The notes below the pieces were generated by a model, which saw nothing but the letters and a program-made list of their open reading frames with translations, had not been told where the DNA came from and made no database searches. The position numbers and the translations under genes are program-made. Source: Microbispora rosea subsp. aerata (GTDB lineage Bacteria; Actinomycetota; Actinomycetes; Streptosporangiales; Streptosporangiaceae). From it: a stretch of DNA of 64,000 nucleotides. The DNA is taken from assembly GCF_014647835.1 (NCBI RefSeq), contig NZ_BMPY01000018.1, forward strand, positions 79,935 through 143,934. Direction: 5' to 3'. Positions 30,654-39,812 of this stretch are shown here, piece by piece. Every line of letters starts with the position of its first letter. Position 1 is the stretch's first letter.

Positions 30654-33539
30654 TCAGGCCGGTCTGTCCCGGCGGCGGAATCCCCGCACCGACAGGGCGG
30701 CGGCCAGGCAGGCGAGCGGCACCGCGGGCAGCACGTAGCGGTAGTCGAACTGGGCCGTGGCGGGCGGGACGACCAGCAGCGCCCAAGCCGTCGCCCAGGC
30801 GATGCCCCACCCCCCGGCAGGCGAGGCAACCACACCGGCCCCAGCCTGGCTACCGCGCCAAGCTTCGGCCTTAGCCAGGCCATAGCGCTGGCCTTTGGGT
30901 TCGGTTTGGCTGCCACCCCGCGCTTCGTATCCGGCTCGGTCGTTGCGTCGCACTTCGGCCCCGGCCTTGCCATCGCGCTGGCCTTCGAACCCGGCCTGGC
31001 CACCGCGCCAAGCTTCGGAAACGGCTTGGCCGCCGTGCTGGGCTTCGGGCTCGGTTCGGCTTCCGCACCGGGCTTCGGACCCAACCTGGCCAACGCGGTG
31101 GCGCGGGCGGGGTGTGCCTGTATTCCGGGATGTGCGTGGGGTCCGGGACGTCCACTTCGTGAACCATCGGACGGTCCAGGCGATCGGGGGCACCAGGAGG
31201 ATCACCAGCAGCGCCGCCCCGGGCAGCCAGGCCACGTTCTGATAAGCCCGCATCAGGCCCGCGAACGGTTCGACGACGCGCACCGTGATGGGCCCCTGCT
31301 CGTAACGCTGCGCGAACATCTTGCCGACGACCGCGGGGTGCCGGCCGGGCGGCGGCGGCTCGGTCTCCGGAAACTTGTAGTAGCCGTACGTCTCGGCGTC
31401 GGGATAGACGGGCCGCCCGGGGGTGAACGACCTGCCGAGCTCGGTCAGCATGCTGCGGAGATAGTCGAGCGGCTGGCTGCGGATCGCGAGCGAGGCGAAC
31501 CTCCCGGCCAGGGTGTCGGTCTCCTTGGTGAAGGTGATGCCGGGCAGCCGGACCAGCGGAGACTCGGTGTTCCAGATGTACTCCTGGGACACGGGCCGGG
31601 ACGCGGGGGGCCGCGAGTCGCACAGGACGGCGAGATCGGCCGGAGGCTTCATGATCGAGCAGTCGGCGAACGACATCGTCCGGGCATAGAGGAAAACCCC
31701 GTTCGAGCCGACCAGCCCGACGCGCTGGTGGGTCGCGTAGAACCAGCCCGCGTAGCCCACGACCGGCAGGAACGCGGCCACCAGGAAGGGCACGGTGAGC
31801 CGCGCCACCACCCTGCCCGGCCGCAGCGTTCCGCCCGATCGTGCCGCCCTGCTCAGCCCCAGCGCTCTCCTGCCCAGCCGCAGCCCTCTGCGCGCCCATG
31901 CCACCCTGCCTGGCTGTGCCCCCTGGCCCGCCCGTGCCGCCTCGTCGCGCCGCGTCGCTCCGCCCGGCAGTGCCGCCTCGTCGGGCCGCACTGCTTCGCC
32001 AGGCAGTGCCGCTCCGCCGAACTGCACCTCGTCCGGCCGCGCCGCTCTGTCCGCCCGCGTCGTCCTGCCCAGCCGCAGCCCTCTGCGCGCCCATGCCACC
32101 CTGCCTGGCTGTGCCCCCTGGCCCGCCCGTGCCGCCTCGTCGCGCCGCGTCGCTCCGCCCGGCAGTGCCGCCTCGTCGGACCGCTCCGCCCCGCCGGGCT
32201 GTGCGGCGCCGCTTGCGCGGCGCACGCCGTACGCGAGCAGGAATAGCGCGAAGACGGCGATCAGCGGCAGCCCGACAGTCCTGGTCAGCGTGGCGGCGGC
32301 GAGCACGAGGCCGAGCGCGGCGGCCGAGCGTGGCGTCAGCGTTCCAGAGGGCCGAGGGCGGCGCAACGCCAGGCACACCGCCCCCACCACCAGGAACGTG
32401 AACAACGAGTCGGAGACGAGCAGGTGCTCCAGCTCGATCTGGTACGCGTCGAGCAGCACAGGGACGCAGGCCAGGACGGCCGCCCACGTGGGGCCGCCGC
32501 GCCGCAGGACGGTCGTGTAGAGCATCACGCCGACGAGCAGCCCCAGCACGTGTTGGACGGTCACGACCAGGGCGAAGCTGTGGAACGGCTCCAGCAGCCT
32601 CAGGAACATCGAGTAGCCCGCCGGGCGGACGAGGTCGGGCCTCGGCCGCATCGCCGTCACGACGTATGTGTAGGAGTCGGGGAACCACAGCGCGGGCCGG
32701 TATCCGAGCACGGCCACCAGCCGCAGCAGCGCCCCCAGCCCGAAAACCACGAGGAACCACCGGTGCCGGCGCGCCCACCTCGGCAACTCCGCACGCGCCG
32801 AGGCCACCATGTGCAGCGGACCGCGACGCGGCGGCCGCTTGCGCCGCCTGCCCCTGAGCCGCCCATCCCCGGCCCGCCCACTGACTCCATCCGCGGGTCG
32901 TTCATCCGCGGATCGCGCGCCCATGAGCGGTCCGTCCTCGGCCCGCCCGCCGCCTTCGCCCTTGAGCCCTTCATCCGCAGGTTGTGCGCCCATGAGCTGT
33001 CCGCTGCCCAGTCGTCTTCCCACGACTCGCTCGTCGCTGAGTCGGTCGCCCGCGAGATCTCCGCCCGCGAGGTCGTCGCAGGTGAGCCGCCGGGCCGCGC
33101 GCGGATCCTCCGCGTACGGTGAGGGCTGCCCCGGTAGCGGCGCGCTAGGCCGCGCGCCCTCGTGCGGCGTGAGCGGTTCTGGTGGCGGCGCACTCGGCCA
33201 AGTGGGCCGGTCGCCTTCGTGCGGTGTGAGCTGCCCCGGTGATGGTGGGGACGGTGGCGTGGCGGGCCGGGCGGGCTGTCCGTCCTCGGCCTGCCCGTCG
33301 TCTCCGCCCATGAGCCGCCGGGCCGCGCGCAAACCTTCCGCATGCGGCATGAGTTGCCCCGGTGGCGGTGGGGACGGTGGCGTGGTGGGCCGGGTAGGCC
33401 AGGGGCCTTCGTGCGGTGTGAGCTGCCCCGGTGATGGCGGGGACGGTGGCGTGGCGGGCCGGGTGGGCCGGTCGCCCTCGTGCGGGCGCTCGTACCCCTC
33501 CGGCCAAGGTGCCGCCCCCCGGCTGTCCGACACCGTCAT
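30654..33539 (-). CDS. GT-C type membrane glycosyltransferase expanded by repeats
   Basis: A 961-residue protein. Residues about 1-230 are repeat-rich and disordered (RPATPPSPPSPGQLTPHEG recurs). Membrane segments then begin with WFLVVFGLGALLRLVAVLGYRPALWFPDSYTYV, whose Asp-containing first loop is typical of GT-C (mannosyl- or arabinosyltransferase-like) enzymes using polyprenyl-phosphate sugars. A charged loop holds two copies of a 39-residue unit. An extracytoplasmic-looking domain follows (FYATHQRVGLVGSNGVFLYAR onward), then eight decapeptide repeats before the last helices (FDYRYVLPAVPLACL). Without the repeats it would be a normal ~550-600-residue enzyme. Sugar and acceptor are unknown. 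Confidence 0.75.
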   Translation of the reverse strand: MTVSDSRGAAPWPEGYERPHEGDRPTRPATPPSPPSPGQLTPHEGPWPTRPTTPPSPPPPGQLMPHAEGLRAARRLMGGDDGQAEDGQPARPATPPSPPSPGQLTPHEGDRPTWPSAPPPEPLTPHEGARPSAPLPGQPSPYAEDPRAARRLTCDDLAGGDLAGDRLSDERVVGRRLGSGQLMGAQPADEGLKGEGGGRAEDGPLMGARSADERPADGVSGRAGDGRLRGRRRKRPPRRGPLHMVASARAELPRWARRHRWFLVVFGLGALLRLVAVLGYRPALWFPDSYTYVVTAMRPRPDLVRPAGYSMFLRLLEPFHSFALVVTVQHVLGLLVGVMLYTTVLRRGGPTWAAVLACVPVLLDAYQIELEHLLVSDSLFTFLVVGAVCLALRRPRPSGTLTPRSAAALGLVLAAATLTRTVGLPLIAVFALFLLAYGVRRASGAAQPGGAERSDEAALPGGATRRDEAARAGQGAQPGRVAWARRGLRLGRTTRADRAARPDEVQFGGAALPGEAVRPDEAALPGGATRRDEAARAGQGAQPGRVAWARRGLRLGRRALGLSRAARSGGTLRPGRVVARLTVPFLVAAFLPVVGYAGWFYATHQRVGLVGSNGVFLYARTMSFADCSIMKPPADLAVLCDSRPPASRPVSQEYIWNTESPLVRLPGITFTKETDTLAGRFASLAIRSQPLDYLRSMLTELGRSFTPGRPVYPDAETYGYYKFPETEPPPPGRHPAVVGKMFAQRYEQGPITVRVVEPFAGLMRAYQNVAWLPGAALLVILLVPPIAWTVRWFTKWTSRTPRTSRNTGTPRPRHRVGQVGSEARCGSRTEPEAQHGGQAVSEAWRGGQAGFEGQRDGKAGAEVRRNDRAGYEARGGSQTEPKGQRYGLAKAEAWRGSQAGAGVVASPAGGWGIAWATAWALLVVPPATAQFDYRYVLPAVPLACLAAALSVRGFRRRDRPA
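30840..31079 (-). repeat. Eight in-frame 30-bp repeats (decapeptide array)
   Basis: The translated loop reads as eight consecutive ten-residue units, for example SEAWRGGQAG, FEGQRDGKAG, AEVRRNDRAG, YEARGGSQTE and AEAWRGSQAG. The units have diverged, so the array is old, but the 30-bp period is kept without a frameshift. It inserts between predicted membrane segments near the protein's C-terminus. Confidence 0.8.
31868..32179 (-). repeat. Direct 117-bp duplication (31868-31984 and 32063-32179)
   Basis: Two copies that read identical by eye are offset by 195 bp (65 codons), both in frame in the membrane glycosyltransferase gene. They encode a 39-residue unit including GGATRRDEAARAGQ and GRVAWARRGLRLGR. 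The identity indicates a recent event. A similar 192-bp-offset duplication is seen in the N-terminal part of the same gene (about 33219 and 33411). Confidence 0.92.
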
Positions 33540-33695
33540 GTCCCCCCTGCCTGCCTCGCGGCGTACGCTACCGGCTCCCGGGGACGCCCGTACGAGCGCG
33601 GGCTGTGCCTGTGGACAACCGCGACGCGGGAGGCCGGCGGGTGGTCGGGTGCGGGCGGGGGAGCGGAGCGGGCCGCTAGTCTCGGGGGCATCCCG

Positions 33696-35822
33696 GTGCA
33701 GAGATCAGCCCATCCACGTGGGCACACACGGCTGCCGTCACGGCAGAAGGCGGCGGGCAGGGTGCTCGCGGCCGTCTCCGTCGTGCCCGCGCTCGCGCTG
33801 AGCGGGTGGCTGCTCGCCGGGCTGCCGCTGCTGCTGCTCGGGTGGTTCCGCCCGCTGCCGATGGCGCTGCTCGGCGGCGCCGCCGCCCTCCTGCTGTCCG
33901 CCTGCGGCCTGCGCCGCCTGCCCGGGACCGCCGCCACAACGCCCCGGGGGACCACAACGCCCCGGTGGGCGACGGCGGTCACGCTCGCGGTGGCGCTCGG
34001 GTCGGGGGTGTTCAACGGGCTCCTGCACGGCGAGCAGCTGATCGTCCGGCGTGATCCGGCGACCTACGCGCAGTACGCCGTCTGGCTCGCCCGGCACGGC
34101 TCGCTGCCGATCCCCACGGGGGACTTCGGCGGCCCCGACCCCGCGCTGCGCTTCGACAGCATGGGGTTCTACTCGGCCGACGGCGGGATCATCCCCCAGT
34201 TCATGGCCGGGCCGCCGATGATCCACGCGATCGGCCACTGGCTGGGCGGCGTGCCCGGCCTGCTGCTGCTCCCGCCCGTGCTGGGCGCGCTCGCGGTGCT
34301 CACCGTCGCGGGGACCGCCGCACGGCTCACGGGCCCGCGCTGGGCGCCCCTGGCCGCCGTCGTGTTCGCGGTCAGCCTGCCCATCCTCTACACGTCGCGG
34401 ACCACGTTCAGCGAGATCCCCTCGCTGATCCTGCTGTTCGGCGGGATGAACCTGCTGCTCGACGCGCGGGCCCGGCTCAGGGCCGGGCCGCCCGGCGCGG
34501 CGTTCTCGTCCGCCGTGCTCGCCGGGCTGTCGTTCGGGCTGGCGCTGCTGGTGCGCATCGACGGCCTGCGCGACGTGCTGCCGGTGCTCGCCTTCGCGGG
34601 AGGGCTCGTCGCGCTTCGCCGCATCCCCCGCGCGAGGTCCTTCCCCGAAGAACGGCTGGGCGTGCCGCTGCTGACCGGGCTGCTCGTGGGCGGCGCGTGG
34701 GGGTTCGCCGGCGGCTACGTCCTCGCCCGGCCCTACCTGGAATACCTGTCGGGCTCGCTTGTGCCCCTGCTCGGGATCTGCGCCGTGGTCGTCGTGCTCA
34801 CGGCCGCCGGCGCGGCCTTCGCCCCCCGGATCGCCGCCCTCGCCCGCCGCCTCCCGAGGGCGGGATGGCTGCCGAACGCCGCCGCGGCGCTGGTGGTGCT
34901 GGTCATGGCCGGCTTCGCCGTACGGCCCTGGGCGCAGTCCGTGCGCCGCGACGCGGTCACGCCCGAGGACAGGCTCACGGCCGACTTCATCGAGAAGACG
35001 CAGATCGCCAACGGCCTGGCGCCCGACAAGTCCCGGCTTTACTACGAGCACTCCCTCGACTGGCTCTTCTGGTACGTCGGCGTCCCGGCCGTCGTGCTGG
35101 CCACCGTGGCGGCGGCCGTGCTGGCGCGCCGCCTGGCGAGGGGCGGGGAGTTCGGCTGGTTGCTGCCGCTGGCCGTGATCGGCTGGACGACGGTCACCAC
35201 GCTCTGGCGTCCCGCGATCACCCCCGATCACCCGTTCGCCTCCCGCAGGCTGGTGCCGGTCGTCATCCCCGGCCTGGTGCTGCTCGCCGTCTGGGGGCTG
35301 CGGTGGCTCTCACGGCGGCTCGCGCGCACGCGCCGGTTCGCCGGGCGTCCACGTCGCCTGCGGGCGGCGGTGGCGGCGGGGGTGCTGCTGCTGGCGGCGC
35401 CGCCCGCGATCACCTCGATCGGCACGGCGTTCACGCCGGTCAACCGGGGGGAGGCCGCGGCGGTGGCGGGCCTGTGCCGGGCGATCCCGGCGGACGCCTC
35501 CGTGCTCGTCGCCGAGCGCGTCACCGGCGACCGGCTGACGCAGGTCGTGCGCGGGCAGTGCGGGCTGCCGACCGCACGGGTCGTCTACCCCAAGGACTCC
35601 AGCGTGCCGCTGCGCGCCGACGTGCTGCGCCTGGCCGAGGCCGTCCGCCGCACCGGCCGCGTGCCGGTGCTGCTCGCCGCCGAGCCCGAGCAGCTCATGG
35701 CGTACGGCCCGGCGACCCGGGTGATGAGCCTGCGCACCCGGCAGGACGAGCGCTCCCTGGTGGACCCGCCCGACGGCACCTGGTCGCTCACCGTCGACGT
35801 CTGGATGACCGTGCCCGCCTGA
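33696..35822 (+). CDS. GT-C type polytopic membrane glycosyltransferase
   Basis: A protein of about 708 residues with roughly a dozen transmembrane helices. The first periplasmic loop, after helix 3, has HGEQLIVRRDPATYAQYAVWLARHG, with the Asp expected of GT-C (PMT/ArnT-like) transferases that use polyprenyl-phosphate sugars. Other features are MGFYSADGGIIPQF and YTSRTTFSEIPSL, and a C-terminal soluble part (AVAGLCRAIPADASVLVAERV). The GTG at 33696 follows CGGGGG at good distance; the frame is open further upstream but not protein-like. It is divergent from the other GT-C gene and followed after 63 bp by a polyprenyl-phosphate-type GT2 gene that could supply its donor. Confidence 0.8.
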   Translation: MQRSAHPRGHTRLPSRQKAAGRVLAAVSVVPALALSGWLLAGLPLLLLGWFRPLPMALLGGAAALLLSACGLRRLPGTAATTPRGTTTPRWATAVTLAVALGSGVFNGLLHGEQLIVRRDPATYAQYAVWLARHGSLPIPTGDFGGPDPALRFDSMGFYSADGGIIPQFMAGPPMIHAIGHWLGGVPGLLLLPPVLGALAVLTVAGTAARLTGPRWAPLAAVVFAVSLPILYTSRTTFSEIPSLILLFGGMNLLLDARARLRAGPPGAAFSSAVLAGLSFGLALLVRIDGLRDVLPVLAFAGGLVALRRIPRARSFPEERLGVPLLTGLLVGGAWGFAGGYVLARPYLEYLSGSLVPLLGICAVVVVLTAAGAAFAPRIAALARRLPRAGWLPNAAAALVVLVMAGFAVRPWAQSVRRDAVTPEDRLTADFIEKTQIANGLAPDKSRLYYEHSLDWLFWYVGVPAVVLATVAAAVLARRLARGGEFGWLLPLAVIGWTTVTTLWRPAITPDHPFASRRLVPVVIPGLVLLAVWGLRWLSRRLARTRRFAGRPRRLRAAVAAGVLLLAAPPAITSIGTAFTPVNRGEAAAVAGLCRAIPADASVLVAERVTGDRLTQVVRGQCGLPTARVVYPKDSSVPLRADVLRLAEAVRRTGRVPVLLAAEPEQLMAYGPATRVMSLRTRQDERSLVDPPDGTWSLTVDVWMTVPA

Positions 35823-35885
35823 CGTGCGGCACGGCGTCCGGGAAGTGAGACCGACAGCCGGCGGGGCAGAGTACCCTAGCCGGAC

Positions 35886-36818
35886 GTGACAACGCCCGAG
35901 ACCTCTGGAAGCGCCGTGACCCCCGCAGAAACCCCGTACGTCACGATTGTCCTGCCGTGTTACAACGAGCAGGACCACGTCATCGACGAGGTCGAGCGCA
36001 TCTGTGCGGCCATGGACGCCAGCGGTTACACCTACGAGCTGCTGGCCGTGGACGACTGCTCCACCGACCAGACGCTCGCGCGGCTGCAGGAGGCCGCGCC
36101 GCGCTTCCCGCACATGCGGATCAGGGCGTTCCACCGCAACGGCGGCTCGGGCACCGTGCGCAGGATCGGCAGCCAGGAGGCCCGCGGCGAGATCGTCGTG
36201 TGGACCGACGCCGACATGAGCTACCCGAACGAGCGCATCCCCGAGCTGGTGCGGATCCTGGAGAAGGACCCGACGATCGACCAGGTCGTGGGCGCGCGCA
36301 CCAGCGAGGAGGGCACGCACAAGATCCTTCGCGTGCCGGCGAAGTGGTTCATCCGCAAGGTGGCCGAGCGGCTGGCCGGGCAGAAGATCCCCGACCTCAA
36401 CTCGGGCCTGCGTGCCTTCCGCAAGTCGGTGGCCAAGCCGTACCTGCGGCTGCTGCCCCCCGGCTTCTCCTGCGTCACGACGATCACGCTGGCGTTCCTG
36501 TCCAACCAGCACGACATCTACTACCTGCCGATCGAGTATTCGAAGCGGGCCGGGAAGTCGAAGTTCAACTTCGTCTCCGACGCCTACCGCTACATCCTGC
36601 AGGTGCTGCGGATGATCATGTATTTCAACCCGCTCAAGGTGCTCATGCCGCCCGCGCTCTGGCTGGTCGGCATCGGCTTGGTCAAGGGGTTGTACGACGT
36701 GGTCCGCTACGGCTTCTACCTCACCAGCAACGCCATTGTGATCTTCATCTCCGGCATGCTGATCGGCTCGGTGGCCCTGCTGGCCGACCTGATCGTGCGG
36801 TCCAGAGGTGACGTGTGA
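35886..36818 (+). CDS. GT2 glycosyltransferase, polyprenyl-phosphate mannosyl/glucosyltransferase type
   Basis: A 310-residue protein. The N-terminal GT-A domain has VTIVLPCYNEQDHVIDEVER, LLAVDDCSTDQTL, VVWTDADMSYPNERI (DXD) and the conserved IPDLNSGLRAFRKSVA, FSCVTTITLAFL and EYSKRAGKSKFNF signatures of dolichol-/undecaprenyl-phosphate sugar synthases. Two C-terminal helices follow (ALWLVGIGLVKGLYDVV, IVIFISGMLIGSVALLADLIV). It transfers a hexose from a nucleotide sugar to polyprenyl phosphate on the cytoplasmic face, making donors for GT-C enzymes like its upstream neighbour. Its stop overlaps the GTG of the following GT4 gene (GTGA). Sugar identity is not determinable here. Confidence 0.9.
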   Translation: MTTPETSGSAVTPAETPYVTIVLPCYNEQDHVIDEVERICAAMDASGYTYELLAVDDCSTDQTLARLQEAAPRFPHMRIRAFHRNGGSGTVRRIGSQEARGEIVVWTDADMSYPNERIPELVRILEKDPTIDQVVGARTSEEGTHKILRVPAKWFIRKVAERLAGQKIPDLNSGLRAFRKSVAKPYLRLLPPGFSCVTTITLAFLSNQHDIYYLPIEYSKRAGKSKFNFVSDAYRYILQVLRMIMYFNPLKVLMPPALWLVGIGLVKGLYDVVRYGFYLTSNAIVIFISGMLIGSVALLADLIVRSRGDV

Positions 36819-37897
36819 GGATCGCGATCGTCGGCCCGACATATCCATACAAGGGCGGCGGCGCGCAGCACACGACCGAGCTGGCCCACCGGCTCCGGGC
36901 GCTCGGCCACGAGGTGGTCATCGAGTCGTGGCGGGCGCAGTATCCGTCGTTCCTGTATCCCGGGCAGCAGACGATCGACAGCCCCGAGGGCGAGCCGTAC
37001 CCGGACACCCGCCGCGACCTCGACTGGCGGCGGCCGGACGGCTGGGTGGCCTGCGGGCGGCGGATGCGGGCGGCCGACCTCGTCGTGCTCGCCGTGCTCA
37101 GCCCGGTGCAGGTGCCCGCATACCTGGGCATCCTGTACGGCCTGCGCCGCCGGGCCCGTGTCGTCGCGCTGTGCCACAACGTGCTGCCGCACGAGAGCAA
37201 GCCGTACGACAGGCCGCTGATGAAGGCGCTGCTGCGCCGGGTGGACGGCGTGCTCGCCCACTCCGAGCAGCAGGCGGACCTCGCCCGCGCGCTCACCGCC
37301 GCGCCGGTGCGGGTGGCCGCGCTCGCGCCGCACCTGCCCGCGCGCGGCGTGCGGGAGACGGCGGGCGGCGAGCCGTACGGCAGGCTGCTGTTCTTCGGCA
37401 TCGTCCGGCCCTACAAGGGGCTCGACCTGCTGCTCGAGGCGCTCGCGCAGGTGCCCGGGGTGCGGCTGACGGTGGCCGGCGAGTTCTGGGGCGGCCTGGA
37501 GGACACGCGGGCCCTGATCGCCCGGCTCGGCCTGGGCGACCGGGTCGAGATCCGGCCGGGATACGTGCCGGCCGAGGACGTGCCGGGCCTGTTCGCCGGG
37601 GCCGACGCGCTGGTGCTGCCGTACCGGTCGGCGACCGCCAGCCAGAACGTGTGGCTCGGTCACGAGCACGGCGTGCCGGTGATCGCCACCCGGGTCGGGG
37701 CGCTGCCCGACAACGTACGCGACGGGGTGGACGGCCTGCTGGTCGAGCCGGGCTCGGCCGGGGCGCTGGCGGAGGCGATCAAGCGGTTCTACGAGCCGGG
37801 CACGCCGCAGCGGCTGCGGGCGGGCGTCACGCCGGTCGACCCCGAGCCGCACTGGGCCGTCTATCTCGACACGTTGCTGGCCACGCCGGGGAGCTGA
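36815..37897 (+). CDS. GT4 family glycosyltransferase
   Basis: A 360-residue GT-B protein. The N-terminus is MRIAIVGPTYPYKGGGAQHT (acceptor domain glycine loop), with VVALCHNVLPHES in the middle. The C-terminal donor domain has RLLFFGIVRPYKGLDLLLEAL, ADALVLPYRSATASQNVWL and HGVPVIATRVGALPDNV. It is a retaining transferase for a cytosolic lipid-linked acceptor. The GTG start overlaps the stop of the GT2 gene by 4 bp, so the genes are translationally coupled. Its last 37 bp overlap the convergent flippase-like gene. Confidence 0.9.
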   Translation: MRIAIVGPTYPYKGGGAQHTTELAHRLRALGHEVVIESWRAQYPSFLYPGQQTIDSPEGEPYPDTRRDLDWRRPDGWVACGRRMRAADLVVLAVLSPVQVPAYLGILYGLRRRARVVALCHNVLPHESKPYDRPLMKALLRRVDGVLAHSEQQADLARALTAAPVRVAALAPHLPARGVRETAGGEPYGRLLFFGIVRPYKGLDLLLEALAQVPGVRLTVAGEFWGGLEDTRALIARLGLGDRVEIRPGYVPAEDVPGLFAGADALVLPYRSATASQNVWLGHEHGVPVIATRVGALPDNVRDGVDGLLVEPGSAGALAEAIKRFYEPGTPQRLRAGVTPVDPEPHWAVYLDTLLATPGS

Positions 37898-38814
37898 CCG
37901 GAGGGGACGGCGCGGCCCCGGGCGAGCAGGAAGCCGAGCCCGGCCCAGGCGGCGTCGCCGACGGTGAACATCACACGCGACACCACCGCGATCGCCAGCG
38001 CCCTCGGCGTGTCGAGCACCGGCGCGAGCGCCACGACCATCGCGCCCTCCCGCACGCCGATCCCGGCGGGAACCACGACCGTGAGGATGCCCGTGGCCCA
38101 CGCCAGCGCGTACGCCCCGGCCGCCACGGCGTACAGGGACGGCCCGGCGGGCCGCACGTCGCCGACGAGGACCCACAGGTGCACGCCGTACACCAGCCAG
38201 CCGATCATCGTCCAGGCGGCGGCCTTGGCCAACCGCGCGCCGCTGAGCACGCGGTCGAGCGGCTCCTTGCGGGCGACGCGCAGGGCGAGGTTGAGCCCCC
38301 AGGTCATGACCCTGGGGTGGAGGCCGACGAGGATGACCGGGATCAGCGCGAGCAGCCACCACGCCTGGCTGGCGATCTGCCGGGACAGCGTGGCCGCGGC
38401 GAGGGCGAGCGCGCAGCCCAGGGAGGTCACCAGGCCGAGCGCGGTGGCGCTGAACGTCCGCCGGGGCGGCGCGCCGTGGTCGCGGGCCAGCTCCATCATC
38501 GCGGCGAACGCCCAGACCGAGCCGGGGATGTATTTGCCGAGCTGGCCGACGAACAGCACCCGGGCGGCCACGCGCAGCGGCAGGGGCGAGCCGAGCCCGG
38601 CGAGGATGTCGCGCCAGGCGACCAGCATGAACCAGAGCCCGGCGAGCACGGCGAGGAACGACCCGCCGAGCGACCACCACGACAGCCGCGACAGGGCGGC
38701 CGAGGTCTCCGTCCAGTTCCGGGCCAGCCCGTACGCCAGGAAGGCGAGCGCGACCAGGGCGAGCAGCACCCGCAGCAGCGGGCTGGAGCGCAGGCGGTTG
38801 AGCAGGCGCGGCAC
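37861..38814 (-). CDS. Flippase-like membrane protein (LPG_synthase_TM/UPF0104 family)
   Basis: A 317-residue protein with about eight helices. The family signatures are GQLGKYIPGSVWAFAAMMELARDHG, VHLWVLVGDV and VVVPAGIGVREGAMVVALAPVL. Proteins of this group (related to the membrane half of MprF) are found with glycosyltransferase clusters and are thought to move lipid-linked intermediates; the function is not proven. A paralogue with the same GQLGKYIPGSVW motif is encoded at 39809-40735 on the opposite strand. GTG start at 38814. The last 37 bp overlap the convergent GT4 gene. Confidence 0.85.
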   Translation of the reverse strand: MPRLLNRLRSSPLLRVLLALVALAFLAYGLARNWTETSAALSRLSWWSLGGSFLAVLAGLWFMLVAWRDILAGLGSPLPLRVAARVLFVGQLGKYIPGSVWAFAAMMELARDHGAPPRRTFSATALGLVTSLGCALALAAATLSRQIASQAWWLLALIPVILVGLHPRVMTWGLNLALRVARKEPLDRVLSGARLAKAAAWTMIGWLVYGVHLWVLVGDVRPAGPSLYAVAAGAYALAWATGILTVVVPAGIGVREGAMVVALAPVLDTPRALAIAVVSRVMFTVGDAAWAGLGFLLARGRAVPSGQLPGVASNVSR

Positions 38815-38957
38815 GCGCCCCAGCGTAGAGCCTGAAGCTACTGATCGGTAGGTACGCCGCGCGGGATATCCACAGGGCCGGGCGATCGGGAGACGGGGGC
38901 GGGGCGGGCACGGGTACTGTTGGGCAGCGTGACGACCAGGGTGAGCGGAGGACGACA

Positions 38958-39812
38958 GTGAGCGGGGAACGCGCGGCCCAGCTCGAATACTCCGAGTTCC
39001 AGGCCGCGATGCTCGACGAGGACAAGCGCCGCAGGAAGGCCGCGAAGATCATCGCGGTGCTCGCGCACTTCCTGGGCAGGGACGCCGCCAAGCCCGGCGA
39101 GGTGCTGGCCGGGCTGACCGTCGGCGACGTCGGGTGCTCGGCCGGGTTCATCGCCGACGAGCTGGCCGCCGCGGGCGCGCGCCGCACGCTCGGGCTCGAC
39201 ATCGACGTCCCCGGGCTGCGCAAGGCGGCCGGGCGCTTCGGCGGGCGGGTCGGGTTCGTCTGCGCCGACGGCTCACGCCTGCCGTTCCCGGACGGCTCGA
39301 TCGACGTGCTGGTCTTCAACCACATCTACGAGCACGTGGTGGACCCCGACGCCGTGATCGCCGACATGCACCGGGTGCTGTCCGACGACGGCGTGCTCTA
39401 CCTGGGGCTGGGCAACCGGCTCGGCGTCATGGAGCCGCACTACAAGCTGCCCTTCCTGTCATACCTGCCGCCCGCCGCGGCCGACCGGTACGTGCGGGCG
39501 TTCGGCCGGGCCGACCACTACTACGAGCGCTTCCGCACCCGTCCCGGGCTGCGGCGGATGCTGGCGGACTTCCACGTGTGGGACTACACGTTCCCGGTGC
39601 TGGCCGCGCCCGAGCGGTTCGCCGGGGGCGAGCTGTTCCCCGGCGTCGTCGGGCGTGCCGCCAAGGCCACGCTGGCGCGGACCCCGCGCCCGGCGCTGCG
39701 GGCGCTGCTGCCGATCGTCCCCACCTATCTGTGGGTCGCGACCAAGACGCCCCGCCGCCCCCTCGGCGCGCCGCTGCCGCAGCCGCCCGAGCCGGTCCGC
39801 ACGTCCCGATGA
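38958..39812 (+). CDS. Class I SAM-dependent methyltransferase
   Basis: A 284-residue protein with a Rossmann-like methyltransferase core: VGDVGCSAGFIADELAA (SAM-binding loop), TLGLDIDVPGLRKA (acidic end of strand 2), VCADGSRLPFPDGSIDVLVFNHI (motifs II/III). The C-terminal part includes HYKLPFLSYLPPAAADRYVRAFG, a stretch common in methyltransferases encoded in polysaccharide clusters. The GTG start follows GGAGGAC. Its stop overlaps the ATG of the flippase-like gene (ATGA), so the two are likely translated together. It probably methylates a sugar or lipid-linked intermediate; the substrate is unknown. Confidence 0.88.
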   Translation: MSGERAAQLEYSEFQAAMLDEDKRRRKAAKIIAVLAHFLGRDAAKPGEVLAGLTVGDVGCSAGFIADELAAAGARRTLGLDIDVPGLRKAAGRFGGRVGFVCADGSRLPFPDGSIDVLVFNHIYEHVVDPDAVIADMHRVLSDDGVLYLGLGNRLGVMEPHYKLPFLSYLPPAAADRYVRAFGRADHYYERFRTRPGLRRMLADFHVWDYTFPVLAAPERFAGGELFPGVVGRAAKATLARTPRPALRALLPIVPTYLWVATKTPRRPLGAPLPQPPEPVRTSR

